Source: a virus. From it: 42,432 nt of DNA. The DNA is taken from positions 1 to 42,432 of the IMG/VR virus record IMGVR_UViG_3300025319_000008. One strand, 5' to 3'. A model generated the notes under the pieces. It was not told the DNA's origin and ran no database searches. It saw only the letters and a program-made list of their open reading frames with translations. Numbering within the stretch: the first letter of the stretch is position 1; every line of letters starts with the position of its first letter. Both the position numbers and the translations under genes were made by a program. Positions 5,634 to 14,955 of this stretch are shown one piece after another.

Positions 5634-8600
5634 ATGTCAAAAAATCATCTGGCGCATTTATCAGATTTTCATGTGCGCTACAACAGCCGTCAAGAAGAAT
5701 ATAAAATTGTTTTAAATAGAACAATTGATGATTTAAAATCAATTAAACCAAGAAGAATTGTTCTGGCTGGTGATTTATTTCATACAAAAATAAATATGTC
5801 TCCAACTTCAGTGTCAATTGTTGGAGATTTTTTAAGTAGACTTAGTGAAATTTCTCCGACTGATATTTTAATAGGTAATCACGATTGTTCCCTAACTTCA
5901 TTATCACAAGGAGATAGTATAACGCCAATTATTGAACTTTTGCCCAATGGTTATATTATAACAAAAGAAAATCCAGAATTACCAATTCCAAAAAACCACG
6001 CTCATGGAATTTATTACTTTAAGGAATCTGGATTTTATAATGTTGATGATGAGATTATCTATGGCGTGTATTCTATGTTAGACAATGAAATTTTATCATT
6101 AACCAAAAAAGAAAAAGGTAAAAAATATATAGCTTTATATCATGGTCCAGTTTTTGGTGCCCAGATGGATAATGGGTATGAAGCTGCTGGTGACTCATTA
6201 ATTAAACCATCAGTTTTTAATGGGTTTTCGGCTGCGCTACTTGGCGATTTTCATACTTTTCAGGTCATTCAAGAATATGATGAAGAGAAGCAAAAACCAG
6301 CTATAATTTTTCCAGGCAGCTTAATTCAACAGAATTTTGGAGAATCCATAGACAAAGGTTATGTGTTGTGGGATTTGGATAATTTTTCACACGAACGTCG
6401 CTTCATATTAAACGATTACGGTTACTGCAGGCTTAATATATATAAAGGTGAAATTTGGGAAGACAGGATTCAAGATTTAAAATTCTCTTTAAACAAAAAG
6501 AAAACAAAAATTGAAATTATCATTCATGATGATAAAGAAAACTACTCAGTAGAAAAACTTAGCCAGATTGAAAAGTACATAAAAGATCGTCACGGTTGTG
6601 AATCCGTTAGCGCAGACTTTCAATCAATAGATAGAGAAATTGGAGACAGCACAGAATTAAACGAAGAAGAAATTGATGTTAACAACACAGAAAGTGCTGA
6701 AAAGCTATTAACAGAATACTTAACACAGAACAATTATGATAACACAGAAGATGTTATTGAACTAAGTCGTGAGATTGATAATAAATTAAGCATAAAGCAA
6801 AATCCTACTCATGGAATGCGAATAGATTTTAACAGCATGGAAGTGAGTAATTTATTATCTTTCCCTGTAGCCCCGGTATTTTTTGATTTTGATAGACTGA
6901 GTGGGCTCACGGGGGTGCTCGGTCCTAATTATAATGGGAAATCCAATGTAATGAAAGTTTTTTGTTTTATTTTGTATGGAAAAATGCCGGGGGATTTTGA
7001 AAATTCAAAACTGATTAATTTATACACCAACGTAACAAAAGGATGGGGTAAAATCCACTTTACAATCGCAGGAGTTAAATATTATGCTCATAGAGGAGTT
7101 ACTGTTAAGAGGAAAAAAGATGGAACTCCAGATGTAAGCTATCAAATTGAATATAAAAAACAAATACACTTTATAAATGAACTTACGAATGAAAGTGAAT
7201 TAAAGTGGGTTGATGTAGAATCAGAAAAAGCTGCAACTGAAAAAGGGGAAAAGAAAAAACTTATTACTGATTACATAGGAACATATGAAGACTTTATGGT
7301 TTGTGCTATGCAAACAAACGATCAAAATTATTTAAGTTTGGCTCAACAACCGAAGAATGACCTTATTAATAAATTTTTAGGATTAGAAGTGTATCGCGAT
7401 AAATATGATCTTGGAAATGATATTTTTAAAACTATTAAAGCTCGCCAAAAAGTATTGGGAGACCCAGCTGAACTCGAAACTCAAATAAATGATTTTAAGA
7501 CAAAATTATTATTGGAAAAAGATTCATTAGAAAAACATCAGAAAGAGAAGGGTGAAAACAATAAGAAAATTGATGAATTTAATGATGATATTAATAAATT
7601 AACTGAGAAACTTCATAAAATTGAAGTTCCTGCAGAAACAAATGTTGAAAACATAGAAGTGAGTATTGCTTCATTAAAGACTGATATTGGAAATGGAATT
7701 ATAATATCTAAAGAAAAAGAATCATGGTTAAAAGATAATTTTAAAAAGGATTTGAGTGAAGAATTAAAATCCTTGGACATAAGTTCCATAAAAGAAACAA
7801 ATGTCGAAGTATTAAAATCTAATATCGAAAAGGCTAAAGTTACTATTGAAGAATATGGAATTAAGATAAAAGAAAAAGAAGAATGGTTAGGATTAAACTT
7901 TAAAAAAGATTTAAGTGACGAATTAAAAGATTTGGATATAAGCTCTATAAAAGAGAAAAATGTTGATGTGTTGAAATCTAACATTGAAAAAGTCAAAATT
8001 TCTATTGAAATTGCGAAATCCAAATCCAAAACCATAGAAGAGTGGTTAGAAAAAAACTTTAAAAAAGAGATTAGCGAAAATTTAAAAAATCTTGATAAAG
8101 TCAAAGTGGAAAAGGAATTAAATCTGGAAAAATCCACCTTTGATTCTGAAAAGAAAGAATATGTAGCAATTGAAAACTGGCTTAAAGAAAATGAAGTTAG
8201 AGTAGTTGTAAAACAGGAACCTGTTGAAGATAAGATTGCTAACTGTAAATTTGCTCTTTCTGGTTTGTCAGAAAAGTTAAAAATAGCTAAGGGAGAAAAA
8301 TGTCCGACGTGTAACCACGTTAGTCATGAGGCAAATCCGGAAGCAGAAAAGAAATGCATTAATGATATTGAAAGAGGAAATAAAACTTTAAAAGAACTGC
8401 AGGATGAGCTTGCTAAAATTAAAACTGATAATGAACACAATGCGAAGCATGAGAAAGAAACAAATAAGCTTAGTTCATTAAAGATAAGTCTTCAGGCAAG
8501 GCAAAAAAACATGCTTTCTTTAAAAAGTGACCTTGAACTTTCTTCTCAAAAAGATGAATTTGTAATTCATAATAAAAAAATTGATGATGAAGCAACTGCA

Positions 8601-9695
8601 GTTAAGGAAATCAAAACCTTGATTCTTTTAAAAGAAGAAGAAATTGCTAAATTGAGTGGTTATATTGATTCTATTGAAAAGCATGCTAAAAAAGAGGATA
8701 TACTTAAACACAATAAAGGTATTGATGATGAGATTTCTTCTGTTAAGGAATTTAAAAATTCAATAACATCAAAAGAGGAAGAAATTGTTCAATTGACTAA
8801 TAATATTGATTCTATTGAGAAGTATTCAAAAAAGAAAGAGATTGTTTTGCATAACCAAAAAGTTGATGATGAAACTTTATCTTTAACTAATGCTAAAAAT
8901 TCAATAACGGAAAAAGAGAAAGAAATTGTTATATTGGAAGAGCAAATTAAGACTCTTGAAAAAAATAAAACTCTTGTTCTTGAAAATACAGCAACAAATG
9001 AATTAATTAAAAACAAAAAGGAAGAAATCAATGTTTACAAAGTTATGAACTTACAAGTTGATACAAAAATAAAAGAAAGTTCTGGAAACATAGGTGCTGG
9101 AGATAATAATATTGAAAATTTAAGTGAAAAACTTGAGTCTATTAGAGATACAGACAGAGTTTATAAAAAATATTCTGTTTACCTTCAAGCTGTTGGTCGC
9201 GATGGAATACCGGCAATGATTATCAAAAAGAAATTGCCGATAATAAACCATAAAATAAACTCTCTTCTTAAAAGTATGGTTGCATTTAAAGTAGAAATGA
9301 CTATAAATATAAAAGGGGATGTTAAGGAAATTTTTTATTTCAGCGACAATAAAATGGATTCATTACCAATTGGAAGTGGTTCTGGTTCTATTAAGTTTAT
9401 AACAAGTACGGCAATAAGCGATTCATTACATTTTGTAAGCTCTCTTATAAAGCCAAGTTTGAAGGTGATAGATGAGGGTTTTGATACATTATCTTCTAAG
9501 AAACTCGAAGAATTGGGAGGAATGTTTAATTATTTGAGAACAAAATATAAAAACATATTCATTGTAACTCACAAGAGTGAAGTAAGGGATTATGTTGACA
9601 ACATCATAGAAGTAGAAAAAACCAAAGATGGAATTACTGACCCGGAAGTTTTAGCAAATCCGGAAGCTGGTATATCAAAATTCGTTTATTCTTAA
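5634..9695 (+). CDS. Fused SbcD-SbcC (Mre11-Rad50) recombination nuclease/ATPase
   Basis: One 1353-residue chain joins the two subunits that are normally separate (T4 gp47 and gp46). The N-terminal phosphoesterase has SDFH (D11, H13), GDLFH (46-50), GNHD (81-84), YHGP (H170) and GDFH (204-207), covering the Mn-binding motifs. The ATPase follows, with Walker A GPNYNGKS (430-437), a long coiled coil, a zinc hook CPTC (C890, C893), a GSGSGS signature and Walker B VIDE (1278-1281). The complex resects and processes DNA ends for recombination-dependent replication. Both coiled-coil arms contain internal duplications: about 53-residue units before the hook and about 47-residue units after it. It is the first gene of the plus-strand operon. 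Confidence 0.93.
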   Translation: MSKNHLAHLSDFHVRYNSRQEEYKIVLNRTIDDLKSIKPRRIVLAGDLFHTKINMSPTSVSIVGDFLSRLSEISPTDILIGNHDCSLTSLSQGDSITPIIELLPNGYIITKENPELPIPKNHAHGIYYFKESGFYNVDDEIIYGVYSMLDNEILSLTKKEKGKKYIALYHGPVFGAQMDNGYEAAGDSLIKPSVFNGFSAALLGDFHTFQVIQEYDEEKQKPAIIFPGSLIQQNFGESIDKGYVLWDLDNFSHERRFILNDYGYCRLNIYKGEIWEDRIQDLKFSLNKKKTKIEIIIHDDKENYSVEKLSQIEKYIKDRHGCESVSADFQSIDREIGDSTELNEEEIDVNNTESAEKLLTEYLTQNNYDNTEDVIELSREIDNKLSIKQNPTHGMRIDFNSMEVSNLLSFPVAPVFFDFDRLSGLTGVLGPNYNGKSNVMKVFCFILYGKMPGDFENSKLINLYTNVTKGWGKIHFTIAGVKYYAHRGVTVKRKKDGTPDVSYQIEYKKQIHFINELTNESELKWVDVESEKAATEKGEKKKLITDYIGTYEDFMVCAMQTNDQNYLSLAQQPKNDLINKFLGLEVYRDKYDLGNDIFKTIKARQKVLGDPAELETQINDFKTKLLLEKDSLEKHQKEKGENNKKIDEFNDDINKLTEKLHKIEVPAETNVENIEVSIASLKTDIGNGIIISKEKESWLKDNFKKDLSEELKSLDISSIKETNVEVLKSNIEKAKVTIEEYGIKIKEKEEWLGLNFKKDLSDELKDLDISSIKEKNVDVLKSNIEKVKISIEIAKSKSKTIEEWLEKNFKKEISENLKNLDKVKVEKELNLEKSTFDSEKKEYVAIENWLKENEVRVVVKQEPVEDKIANCKFALSGLSEKLKIAKGEKCPTCNHVSHEANPEAEKKCINDIERGNKTLKELQDELAKIKTDNEHNAKHEKETNKLSSLKISLQARQKNMLSLKSDLELSSQKDEFVIHNKKIDDEATAVKEIKTLILLKEEEIAKLSGYIDSIEKHAKKEDILKHNKGIDDEISSVKEFKNSITSKEEEIVQLTNNIDSIEKYSKKKEIVLHNQKVDDETLSLTNAKNSITEKEKEIVILEEQIKTLEKNKTLVLENTATNELIKNKKEEINVYKVMNLQVDTKIKESSGNIGAGDNNIENLSEKLESIRDTDRVYKKYSVYLQAVGRDGIPAMIIKKKLPIINHKINSLLKSMVAFKVEMTINIKGDVKEIFYFSDNKMDSLPIGSGSGSIKFITSTAISDSLHFVSSLIKPSLKVIDEGFDTLSSKKLEELGGMFNYLRTKYKNIFIVTHKSEVRDYVDNIIEVEKTKDGITDPEVLANPEAGISKFVYS

Positions 9696-9705
9696 TTTCT
9701 TCATT

Positions 9706-10080
9706 ATGGATAAAGATATTTTAATAGAAATTTTTAAAAATAAAGCATGTAGTAATGTAGATTCTATTCCTAAAGATTATTGCCGTGGATATGGATTCGA
9801 TTTTTGGTATAATTCTGATTTAGTTGATATACGTATTTTTCAAGAAGAAAATAAGTATCATATCCAATACGAGAGTATATCATTTAAAATTACAAAATCT
9901 GAATATGTTGAACTTTTTTTATTATATGACATAAAAAAGAAATGTGTGGATAAAATAATTGAAGAAGAAAAAAGACAAACTCATATTAAAAACAGCAATT
10001 CTTTAACGGAAATATATCAACAAATTATTTGCCAAAAAAGAAAAGTATTAATTGAAAAAAATATAACAAATGAAAATTAA
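9706..10080 (+). CDS. Unknown protein ending in an RKVLIEK tail
   Basis: A 124-residue protein with no recognised family. The first two thirds look like a small alpha/beta domain. The C-terminal helix is rich in charged residues and ends RKVLIEK (112-118) six residues before the stop. The same motif is N-terminal in other small genes. It overlaps the start of the NIF3-like gene by 11 nt. Confidence 0.65.
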   Translation: MDKDILIEIFKNKACSNVDSIPKDYCRGYGFDFWYNSDLVDIRIFQEENKYHIQYESISFKITKSEYVELFLLYDIKKKCVDKIIEEEKRQTHIKNSNSLTEIYQQIICQKRKVLIEKNITNEN

Positions 10081-10747
10081 AGATTTAGCAGAAAAATTGG
10101 ATTATTGGATTATTCCAAAGAAACATCAAGAAAGTTATGATAATTGCGGTTTAATAGTCGGCTCTGGAGAAAAAACAATAACAGGAATATTAACGACTTT
10201 AGATGTCACAGAAGAAGTTGTTTTGGAAGCTGAAAAATTGGGCTGTAATTTAATTATTTCGCATCATCCAATTATTTTTTTCGCAATAAAAAGCATGGTT
10301 GATAATAACTCTAATCAAAAAACGATTATGTTGGCAATTTCTAAAGGTATTTCAATTTATGCTGCTCACACGTCATTGGATAATAGATTTACCGGAGGTA
10401 TAAATGAAACGCTTGCACAAAAAATTGGATTACAAAACATAACTCCATTTAAAAAATTAAAAACAGAACTTCCTGGTTGGTCTGATGATATAATTATGGG
10501 AAGTGGCGCCATAGGTTATTTATCAGAACCAAAACCTGTCATAGATTTTCTTTATGATTTAAGAAAGACAATAGATATAAGTTGCCCTATAAAATATAGT
10601 TTCATTAAAAAAAATATCCAAATATCAAAATTGCTTTGTGTTCAGGCGCTGGATTATTTATGGCAGAAGAAGCTAAGAAGTTGGGTGCCGAATTGTTTAT
10701 TACTTCTGACATTACGTATCATGGTTTCTTTGATGAAAAAGATATAA
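10070..10747 (+). CDS. NIF3-like protein (DUF34), N-terminal portion before a frameshift
   Basis: This is the NIF3 family, metal-binding proteins of poorly defined role often linked to GTP cyclohydrolase-like folds. Visible are SYDNCGLIVG, the metal-site ISHHPIIF, and YAAHTSLDN. After IKKN near 10610 the frame leaves the family: the C-terminal part (ALCSGAG, SDITYHGFFD, ADIGHY) is in the next frame. The switch lies at an A8 run (about 10608-10616), where one extra A restores a protein of about 270 residues from 10070 to 10881. Residues after that run in this ORF are not native. Confidence 0.85.
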   Translation: MKIKDLAEKLDYWIIPKKHQESYDNCGLIVGSGEKTITGILTTLDVTEEVVLEAEKLGCNLIISHHPIIFFAIKSMVDNNSNQKTIMLAISKGISIYAAHTSLDNRFTGGINETLAQKIGLQNITPFKKLKTELPGWSDDIIMGSGAIGYLSEPKPVIDFLYDLRKTIDISCPIKYSFIKKNIQISKLLCVQALDYLWQKKLRSWVPNCLLLLTLRIMVSLMKKI

Positions 10748-10881
10748 TTTTAGCAGACATTGGACATTATGATTCTGAAAAGCATGCACCGGAAGTTATT
10801 TCTAATATCCTTCAAAATTTAGATATTAAGAATGTCTATATATCGAAAGTTAATATGAATCCAGTATCTAGTATTGGTTAA
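10636..10881 (+). CDS. NIF3-like protein, C-terminal portion (out of frame)
   Basis: The frame carries the second half of the NIF3 metal site: CSGAGLFMAEEAKKLGAE, SDITYHGFFD and ILADIGHYDSEK. It is open upstream to the A8 run, where it should join the preceding ORF. The ATG at 10636 is internal and unlikely to be a real start. Its last base is the first base of the next gene's ATG. Confidence 0.75.
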   Translation: MCSGAGLFMAEEAKKLGAELFITSDITYHGFFDEKDIILADIGHYDSEKHAPEVISNILQNLDIKNVYISKVNMNPVSSIG

Positions 10882-11228
10882 TGAAAGTTGAATTATTCAT
10901 AACAAGAAAAGTTCTGTTTGAAAAACACTCAATTAAAAATGATGTGGAGGGTTTTATAATATCTTATCTTGAGGATTGTGAAGTTGAATTTATTAAATTA
11001 AAAAAAATTATTTTATATAAAAGAAATAGCTTAATTTTGTTTAGGCACGATATTGAAATTGGATATTTTTATATTAACTATTATTTAATATGGTCTCACA
11101 TTTTGTTTTTATTAAATACAAAAGGAATACAGAATGTCGATTTCATTGATGAAATAATTAAAATGAATCTAATGATAACATTTTTTGAAGTTAGGGGATT
11201 GATAGGAATTGACGTTGGAATTTGTTAA
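10881..11228 (+). CDS. Unknown small protein with RKVLFEK motif
   Basis: A 115-residue protein with RKVLFEK at residues 9-15 directly after FIT. The middle is rich in Ile, Leu, Tyr and Phe (YFYINYYLIWSHILFLL) and might be a membrane segment or a buried core. It shares its layout with the 3191-3583 product. It starts on the last base of the NIF3 frame. Function unknown. Confidence 0.65.
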   Translation: MKVELFITRKVLFEKHSIKNDVEGFIISYLEDCEVEFIKLKKIILYKRNSLILFRHDIEIGYFYINYYLIWSHILFLLNTKGIQNVDFIDEIIKMNLMITFFEVRGLIGIDVGIC

Positions 11229-11235
11229 ATTAATT

Positions 11236-12672
11236 ATGGAAGAAGAGTTGTCTATAAAAGAAGTAGAAAGAACCGGTGAACAATTAGCGTTCATACAATC
11301 TCCAATTAAAGGTGTTGAAGCTAAATCGATAATACTCTCCGCAGTTGCGGGATCAGGAAAAACCAGTTGCGCCGTTGCTCGTTTGAAGTTTTTGCTTGAA
11401 AATGGCGTTGACCCTTCTAAAATAATTTTCTTTTCATTTACCGTTGCTGCTGTGGAAGAATTGAAAAGCAGAGTCCAAAACGAAAAAATAAAAATAACTA
11501 CTATTCACGCATTTTGTGTTCATTTATTGTCAAGAATGAAGAAAATGAAAACCATTTCTACATTTTATGATTTTATAGATTGGTTCAAAGAATATCATAA
11601 ACCAAAAGAAAATTCACAACAAAGTGATATTGAAATTTTTTATGCTGATGTTGAGAAACTCTATGATACTGCAGAGTATTTAAGTTCTCAAATTTCTGCA
11701 TTTAAACTTCAAATTGCTGACAATATAAAATGTAAGGAACCAGATTATTTAACCGCTTATCAAGATTATCAAAAACAGACAAAATCGATGGATTTTTCTG
11801 ATATGCTTATTTTGGTTAGAGAGTCGTTAAAAGAGGATAAGTGGTTAAGAATGTTTAGGAATCAGTATGACTTTATAATGATTGATGAGTATCAAGATAA
11901 TAGCTCTATAATGATGTCTATTTTATTGAGTTTAAATGCTAAGTATTATTATTTAATGGGCGATAGATCACAAGCTATTTTCGGCTATTCTAATGCTAAT
12001 TGTGACGCTGTGGAAGCTATGCTAAGGAGAAGAAGGCAAACTGTAGATATGCATTTGTCTATAAATTTTAGAAGTGCAACATCAATTGTCGAAAATTCAA
12101 ACAAACATTCTAATTTACAGGCAATACCATTTCATAAGGAAAAAGGAAATGTCCACAGAAAACTTATAACATTTGAACATCTGGTTGAAATATTAAAAGA
12201 AAATCCATATGTAGCTGTGTTGGTTAGAACGAATGCCGTTATTCGGGAAATTGAAAAAAGATTATTGATATTAAAAATTCCTATTCGTTATGAGAATTAT
12301 CTAAAATCAGCCGAATTAGAAGATATTACAAAAGGAGAAGAAAGAGTGAGTACTAAAAACAAAATGAGAGAACTTTTACCACATTTTGGAACTATAGATG
12401 CTGTGATAGAATTTATAAATTCAAATAAAAATAAACAGTCTCACCTCCGAAGTGTGCATCGCAGTAAAGGTCTAGAATACCCATCTTGCGTAGTTGTAAA
12501 TTCGATCTCTCCAGATATTCTTAAAGAAAACAATATTACACTATCAAAAGAACGTGTGGCTCTTATTTCTTATGACCCAGAAGAATGTGAGGATTTGGAG
12601 CCAAAAAACGTTCATTATGTGGCAGTGACAAGATCAAAAAATTCTCTTTTTTTCATGTTAATTGATAATTAA
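11236..12672 (+). CDS. UvrD/PcrA-like SF1 DNA helicase (compact phage form)
   Basis: Superfamily 1 motifs are in order: Q-motif GEQLAFI, Walker A AVAGSGKT, FSFTVAAVEEL (Ia), TIHAF, DEYQD (II), GDRSQAIFGY (III), NFRS (IV), SVHRSKGLEYPSCV (V) and YVAVTRSKNSLF (VI). At about 478 residues it is far shorter than UvrD (about 720), leaving little room for the 1B and 2B subdomains, as in small phage helicases. I prefer the ATG at 11236 (MEEELS) because the earlier one at 11209 lies inside the preceding gene. It probably works in phage replication or repair with the SbcDC fusion. Confidence 0.9.
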   Translation: MEEELSIKEVERTGEQLAFIQSPIKGVEAKSIILSAVAGSGKTSCAVARLKFLLENGVDPSKIIFFSFTVAAVEELKSRVQNEKIKITTIHAFCVHLLSRMKKMKTISTFYDFIDWFKEYHKPKENSQQSDIEIFYADVEKLYDTAEYLSSQISAFKLQIADNIKCKEPDYLTAYQDYQKQTKSMDFSDMLILVRESLKEDKWLRMFRNQYDFIMIDEYQDNSSIMMSILLSLNAKYYYLMGDRSQAIFGYSNANCDAVEAMLRRRRQTVDMHLSINFRSATSIVENSNKHSNLQAIPFHKEKGNVHRKLITFEHLVEILKENPYVAVLVRTNAVIREIEKRLLILKIPIRYENYLKSAELEDITKGEERVSTKNKMRELLPHFGTIDAVIEFINSNKNKQSHLRSVHRSKGLEYPSCVVVNSISPDILKENNITLSKERVALISYDPEECEDLEPKNVHYVAVTRSKNSLFFMLIDN

Positions 12673-12677
12673 TAAAA

Positions 12678-13088
12678 ATGGCAGGAGAACACAAAATAAG
12701 CTGGCATTATAAAATATATTTTTTTATAATTTCCTTTTTGATTCAATTATATTGTTTGCTGTTATATTTTTTTATAAACCATAGAATTTTTTCTGTTAAA
12801 ATTAGAATAAAAATTACTGAATTTATTGCTCAAAAAATCGATAATCAAATTGATTTTGTGCAAAGAAGAAAATTTTGGAACGGTGCACAAAAAGTTCATT
12901 ATACTTTTTTTATTGATTATATTTTGGAAAAAAATAAACTTTCACTCAATATTAGTTATGAAGATAGTGATGCTGTAAAGTTGGAGCGATACTTAAAACA
13001 CGTTTTGCTCGCATATAAAAATTATCTATTGATTGATAAACACGAATTTACATCAAGCGTTTTAATTGAAAAAATAAGCAACAAATAA
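12678..13088 (+). CDS. Unknown protein with N-terminal membrane segment and VLIEK tail
   Basis: A 136-residue protein. Residues about 12-36 (KIYFFIISFLIQLYCLLLYFF) form one strongly hydrophobic stretch, most likely a membrane anchor. The rest is soluble and basic. Near the C-terminus it reads SSVLIEK (126-132), a variant of the recurring motif with Ser in place of Arg, four residues before the end. It starts 5 nt after the helicase gene. No family recognised. Confidence 0.65.
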   Translation: MAGEHKISWHYKIYFFIISFLIQLYCLLLYFFINHRIFSVKIRIKITEFIAQKIDNQIDFVQRRKFWNGAQKVHYTFFIDYILEKNKLSLNISYEDSDAVKLERYLKHVLLAYKNYLLIDKHEFTSSVLIEKISNK

Positions 13089-13095
13089 TACAAAA

Positions 13096-13105
13096 ATCCG
13101 TTTAA
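13096..13105 (+). promoter_or_regulatory. Recurrent CGTTTAA box
   Basis: ATCCGTTTAA, with the core at 13099-13105, lies 25 nt before the ATG at 13124, in a 35-nt gap. It is nearly identical to the box at 29111-29120, including the flanking ATC. It is a candidate phage-specific promoter element. Confidence 0.25.
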
Positions 13106-13123
13106 TAAAGAAAAATACATATT

Positions 13124-13750
13124 ATGGAAATTAAACTTAGTTACGAAGAAGTGAAAACCAATCATTCAGATTTGATTGGTGTTCTTGTTGGAAAAATGCA
13201 AACATCAAAATTAAAGGATAAGAGTAAATCAGAAAGAGAATATGATTTTTATTATTCTTATGGAGTTGCAGTAAGGGGTATGAATTTTGGTGAAATGGTT
13301 AATCAAATACATAACAGAGATTTTAAAACAGAACAGGAAAAAAGTTCTTCTGAAATTATAAATGAAAAACTTAATTCAGTTATAGGGTTGAGCTTAACAA
13401 TTTCTTCCGGACGAACAAAACGTTACATTGCTTTAAGTGAAAAACCAAGGCTCTTTGTTGATAAATTCTCTGAAATTTATATAGAAAGCATTAAGGAAAT
13501 TAAAAAAGAAGAGGAACGTTTATCAAAACTTACTCCAGACGAAAAAGATAGAGAAATACAGGAAAGCATTAATGAGCTTTCGGAAATGGGTGGTTTTCTT
13601 GCTCTTAATGTAGGAAATAATGGTGTAAAACAAATACTTCCGCAGGAAATAGACTATGACGTAGATGACATTTTGGATAAGATAGGAAGAGTCGGAGTTG
13701 ATGGTCTTACTGAAGGAGAAAGAAAATTCCTTAAACAACATTCAAAATAA
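13124..13750 (+). CDS. Unknown 208-residue protein
   Basis: No clear family. The protein is soluble and charged, with a predicted coiled stretch around KEIKKEEERLSKLTPDEKD. It ends DILDKIGRVGVDGLTEGERKFL, a small helical tail like those at the ends of Bacteroidota proteins with the pattern ILDKI...G...LTxxExxFL. That tail supports a Bacteroidota origin but gives no function. It is the first gene after one of the wider gaps. Confidence 0.7.
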   Translation: MEIKLSYEEVKTNHSDLIGVLVGKMQTSKLKDKSKSEREYDFYYSYGVAVRGMNFGEMVNQIHNRDFKTEQEKSSSEIINEKLNSVIGLSLTISSGRTKRYIALSEKPRLFVDKFSEIYIESIKEIKKEEERLSKLTPDEKDREIQESINELSEMGGFLALNVGNNGVKQILPQEIDYDVDDILDKIGRVGVDGLTEGERKFLKQHSK

Positions 13751-13761
13751 AAACGTAAAAA

Positions 13762-14955
13762 ATGGCAATCAAATCACTTTTAGAATTAGATTATTACAAA
13801 AAAACAATGCAACAATTTGCTTGGAAGAAATTTCCAAATGAACATGTTAAATATGCTTTTAAAAATCGTACAAAAAACGTAACTCTCGGTCATTTAAAAT
13901 ACCAGTTAATTCAAGAAATTGATAGAATTAAAAAAATAGAGCTGTCTGATATTGAAATTTTATTTTTGAAAATACAAACTATATTTTCTGATGATTACTT
14001 GCAATTCTTAAAAAGAGTAAAGTTGCCGGACGTGAATATAGACGTAGATAAAAATAATGAGCTCATTATTGAAACAGAAGGATTGTGGTCAGAAGCTATT
14101 GATTGGGAAACCATTATACTTAGTACAGTAAATGAATTATATTATAAAACTGATAAGGATTCTGAAAAAAATGCCTGGAAAATAGGAGAAGAAAGATTAC
14201 TAAACAAAATACAATTACTTAAACAACATCCCGATTTACGTTTTGTTGACTTTGGTACCAGAAGGGCGTATTCTACAGAGTGGCATAAGCGTGTTGTTGA
14301 AATATTGTTAAATGAAATTCCAACTCAGTTATACGGCACATCAAATGTTTATTTAGCAAACTTGTTTGGAGTAAAAAACATAGGTACAAGCGCACATGAG
14401 TGCCCGATGATACTTTCAAGACTCTTTGGAAATACTGATGACAACATAAGAGACTCTCAAAATAAATTTTATGATATGTGGTATGAAATGTATGGAGAAA
14501 ATTTATCAATATGTCTTCCTGACACATTTGGAAGCGATTATACATTTTCTACATTTGGAAAAGAAAGATTTGAGAAATGGAAAGGTTTTAGACAAGACTC
14601 TGGAGATCCAACAGAATCTGCATTGAAACAATTGAAAAAATACGAAGACTTTAACATTGATGCGACAAATAAATTATTCATGCCGAGCGATGGATTGACT
14701 GTTGAAAAAATGATTGATTTGCATACTAAATTTAAATCAAAAATTCTGGTATTGCCTGCTATTGGTACTTCTCTTACAAATGATGTTGGAGCGTCTCCTA
14801 TAAGCATTGTAATGAAGGCTGTTGAGGTAAATCATATGGGATTAGTAAAAATGAGCGATAATACAGGTAAGTTTACCGGTAAAACAGAAGACATTGAGAG
14901 ATTTAAGAAAATATTCAATTATGAGAATACGAGTTCTCAAGAAATAATATTTTAA
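13762..14955 (+). CDS. pncB: Nicotinate phosphoribosyltransferase
   Basis: PncB makes nicotinate mononucleotide from nicotinate and PRPP, the entry step of the Preiss-Handler route to NAD. Family marks are FGTRRAYS (164-171), YGTSNVYLA (191-199), GTSAHE with the phosphorylated His (H212), and FRQDSGDP (276-283). The length (397) is like E. coli PncB (about 400). With NadE at 33.3 kb it supplies two of the three steps; no NadD-type adenylyltransferase is seen in the window. Its supply of NAD may serve the phage LigA or offset NAD-depleting defences (inference). Confidence 0.93.
   Translation: MAIKSLLELDYYKKTMQQFAWKKFPNEHVKYAFKNRTKNVTLGHLKYQLIQEIDRIKKIELSDIEILFLKIQTIFSDDYLQFLKRVKLPDVNIDVDKNNELIIETEGLWSEAIDWETIILSTVNELYYKTDKDSEKNAWKIGEERLLNKIQLLKQHPDLRFVDFGTRRAYSTEWHKRVVEILLNEIPTQLYGTSNVYLANLFGVKNIGTSAHECPMILSRLFGNTDDNIRDSQNKFYDMWYEMYGENLSICLPDTFGSDYTFSTFGKERFEKWKGFRQDSGDPTESALKQLKKYEDFNIDATNKLFMPSDGLTVEKMIDLHTKFKSKILVLPAIGTSLTNDVGASPISIVMKAVEVNHMGLVKMSDNTGKFTGKTEDIERFKKIFNYENTSSQEIIF

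Noticed and set aside
7613-8137. 174-codon minus-strand ORF inside the SbcD-SbcC coiled coil
   Set aside because: It is the shadow of repetitive Lys/Glu codons read backwards (Ser/Phe-rich) and has no known motif.
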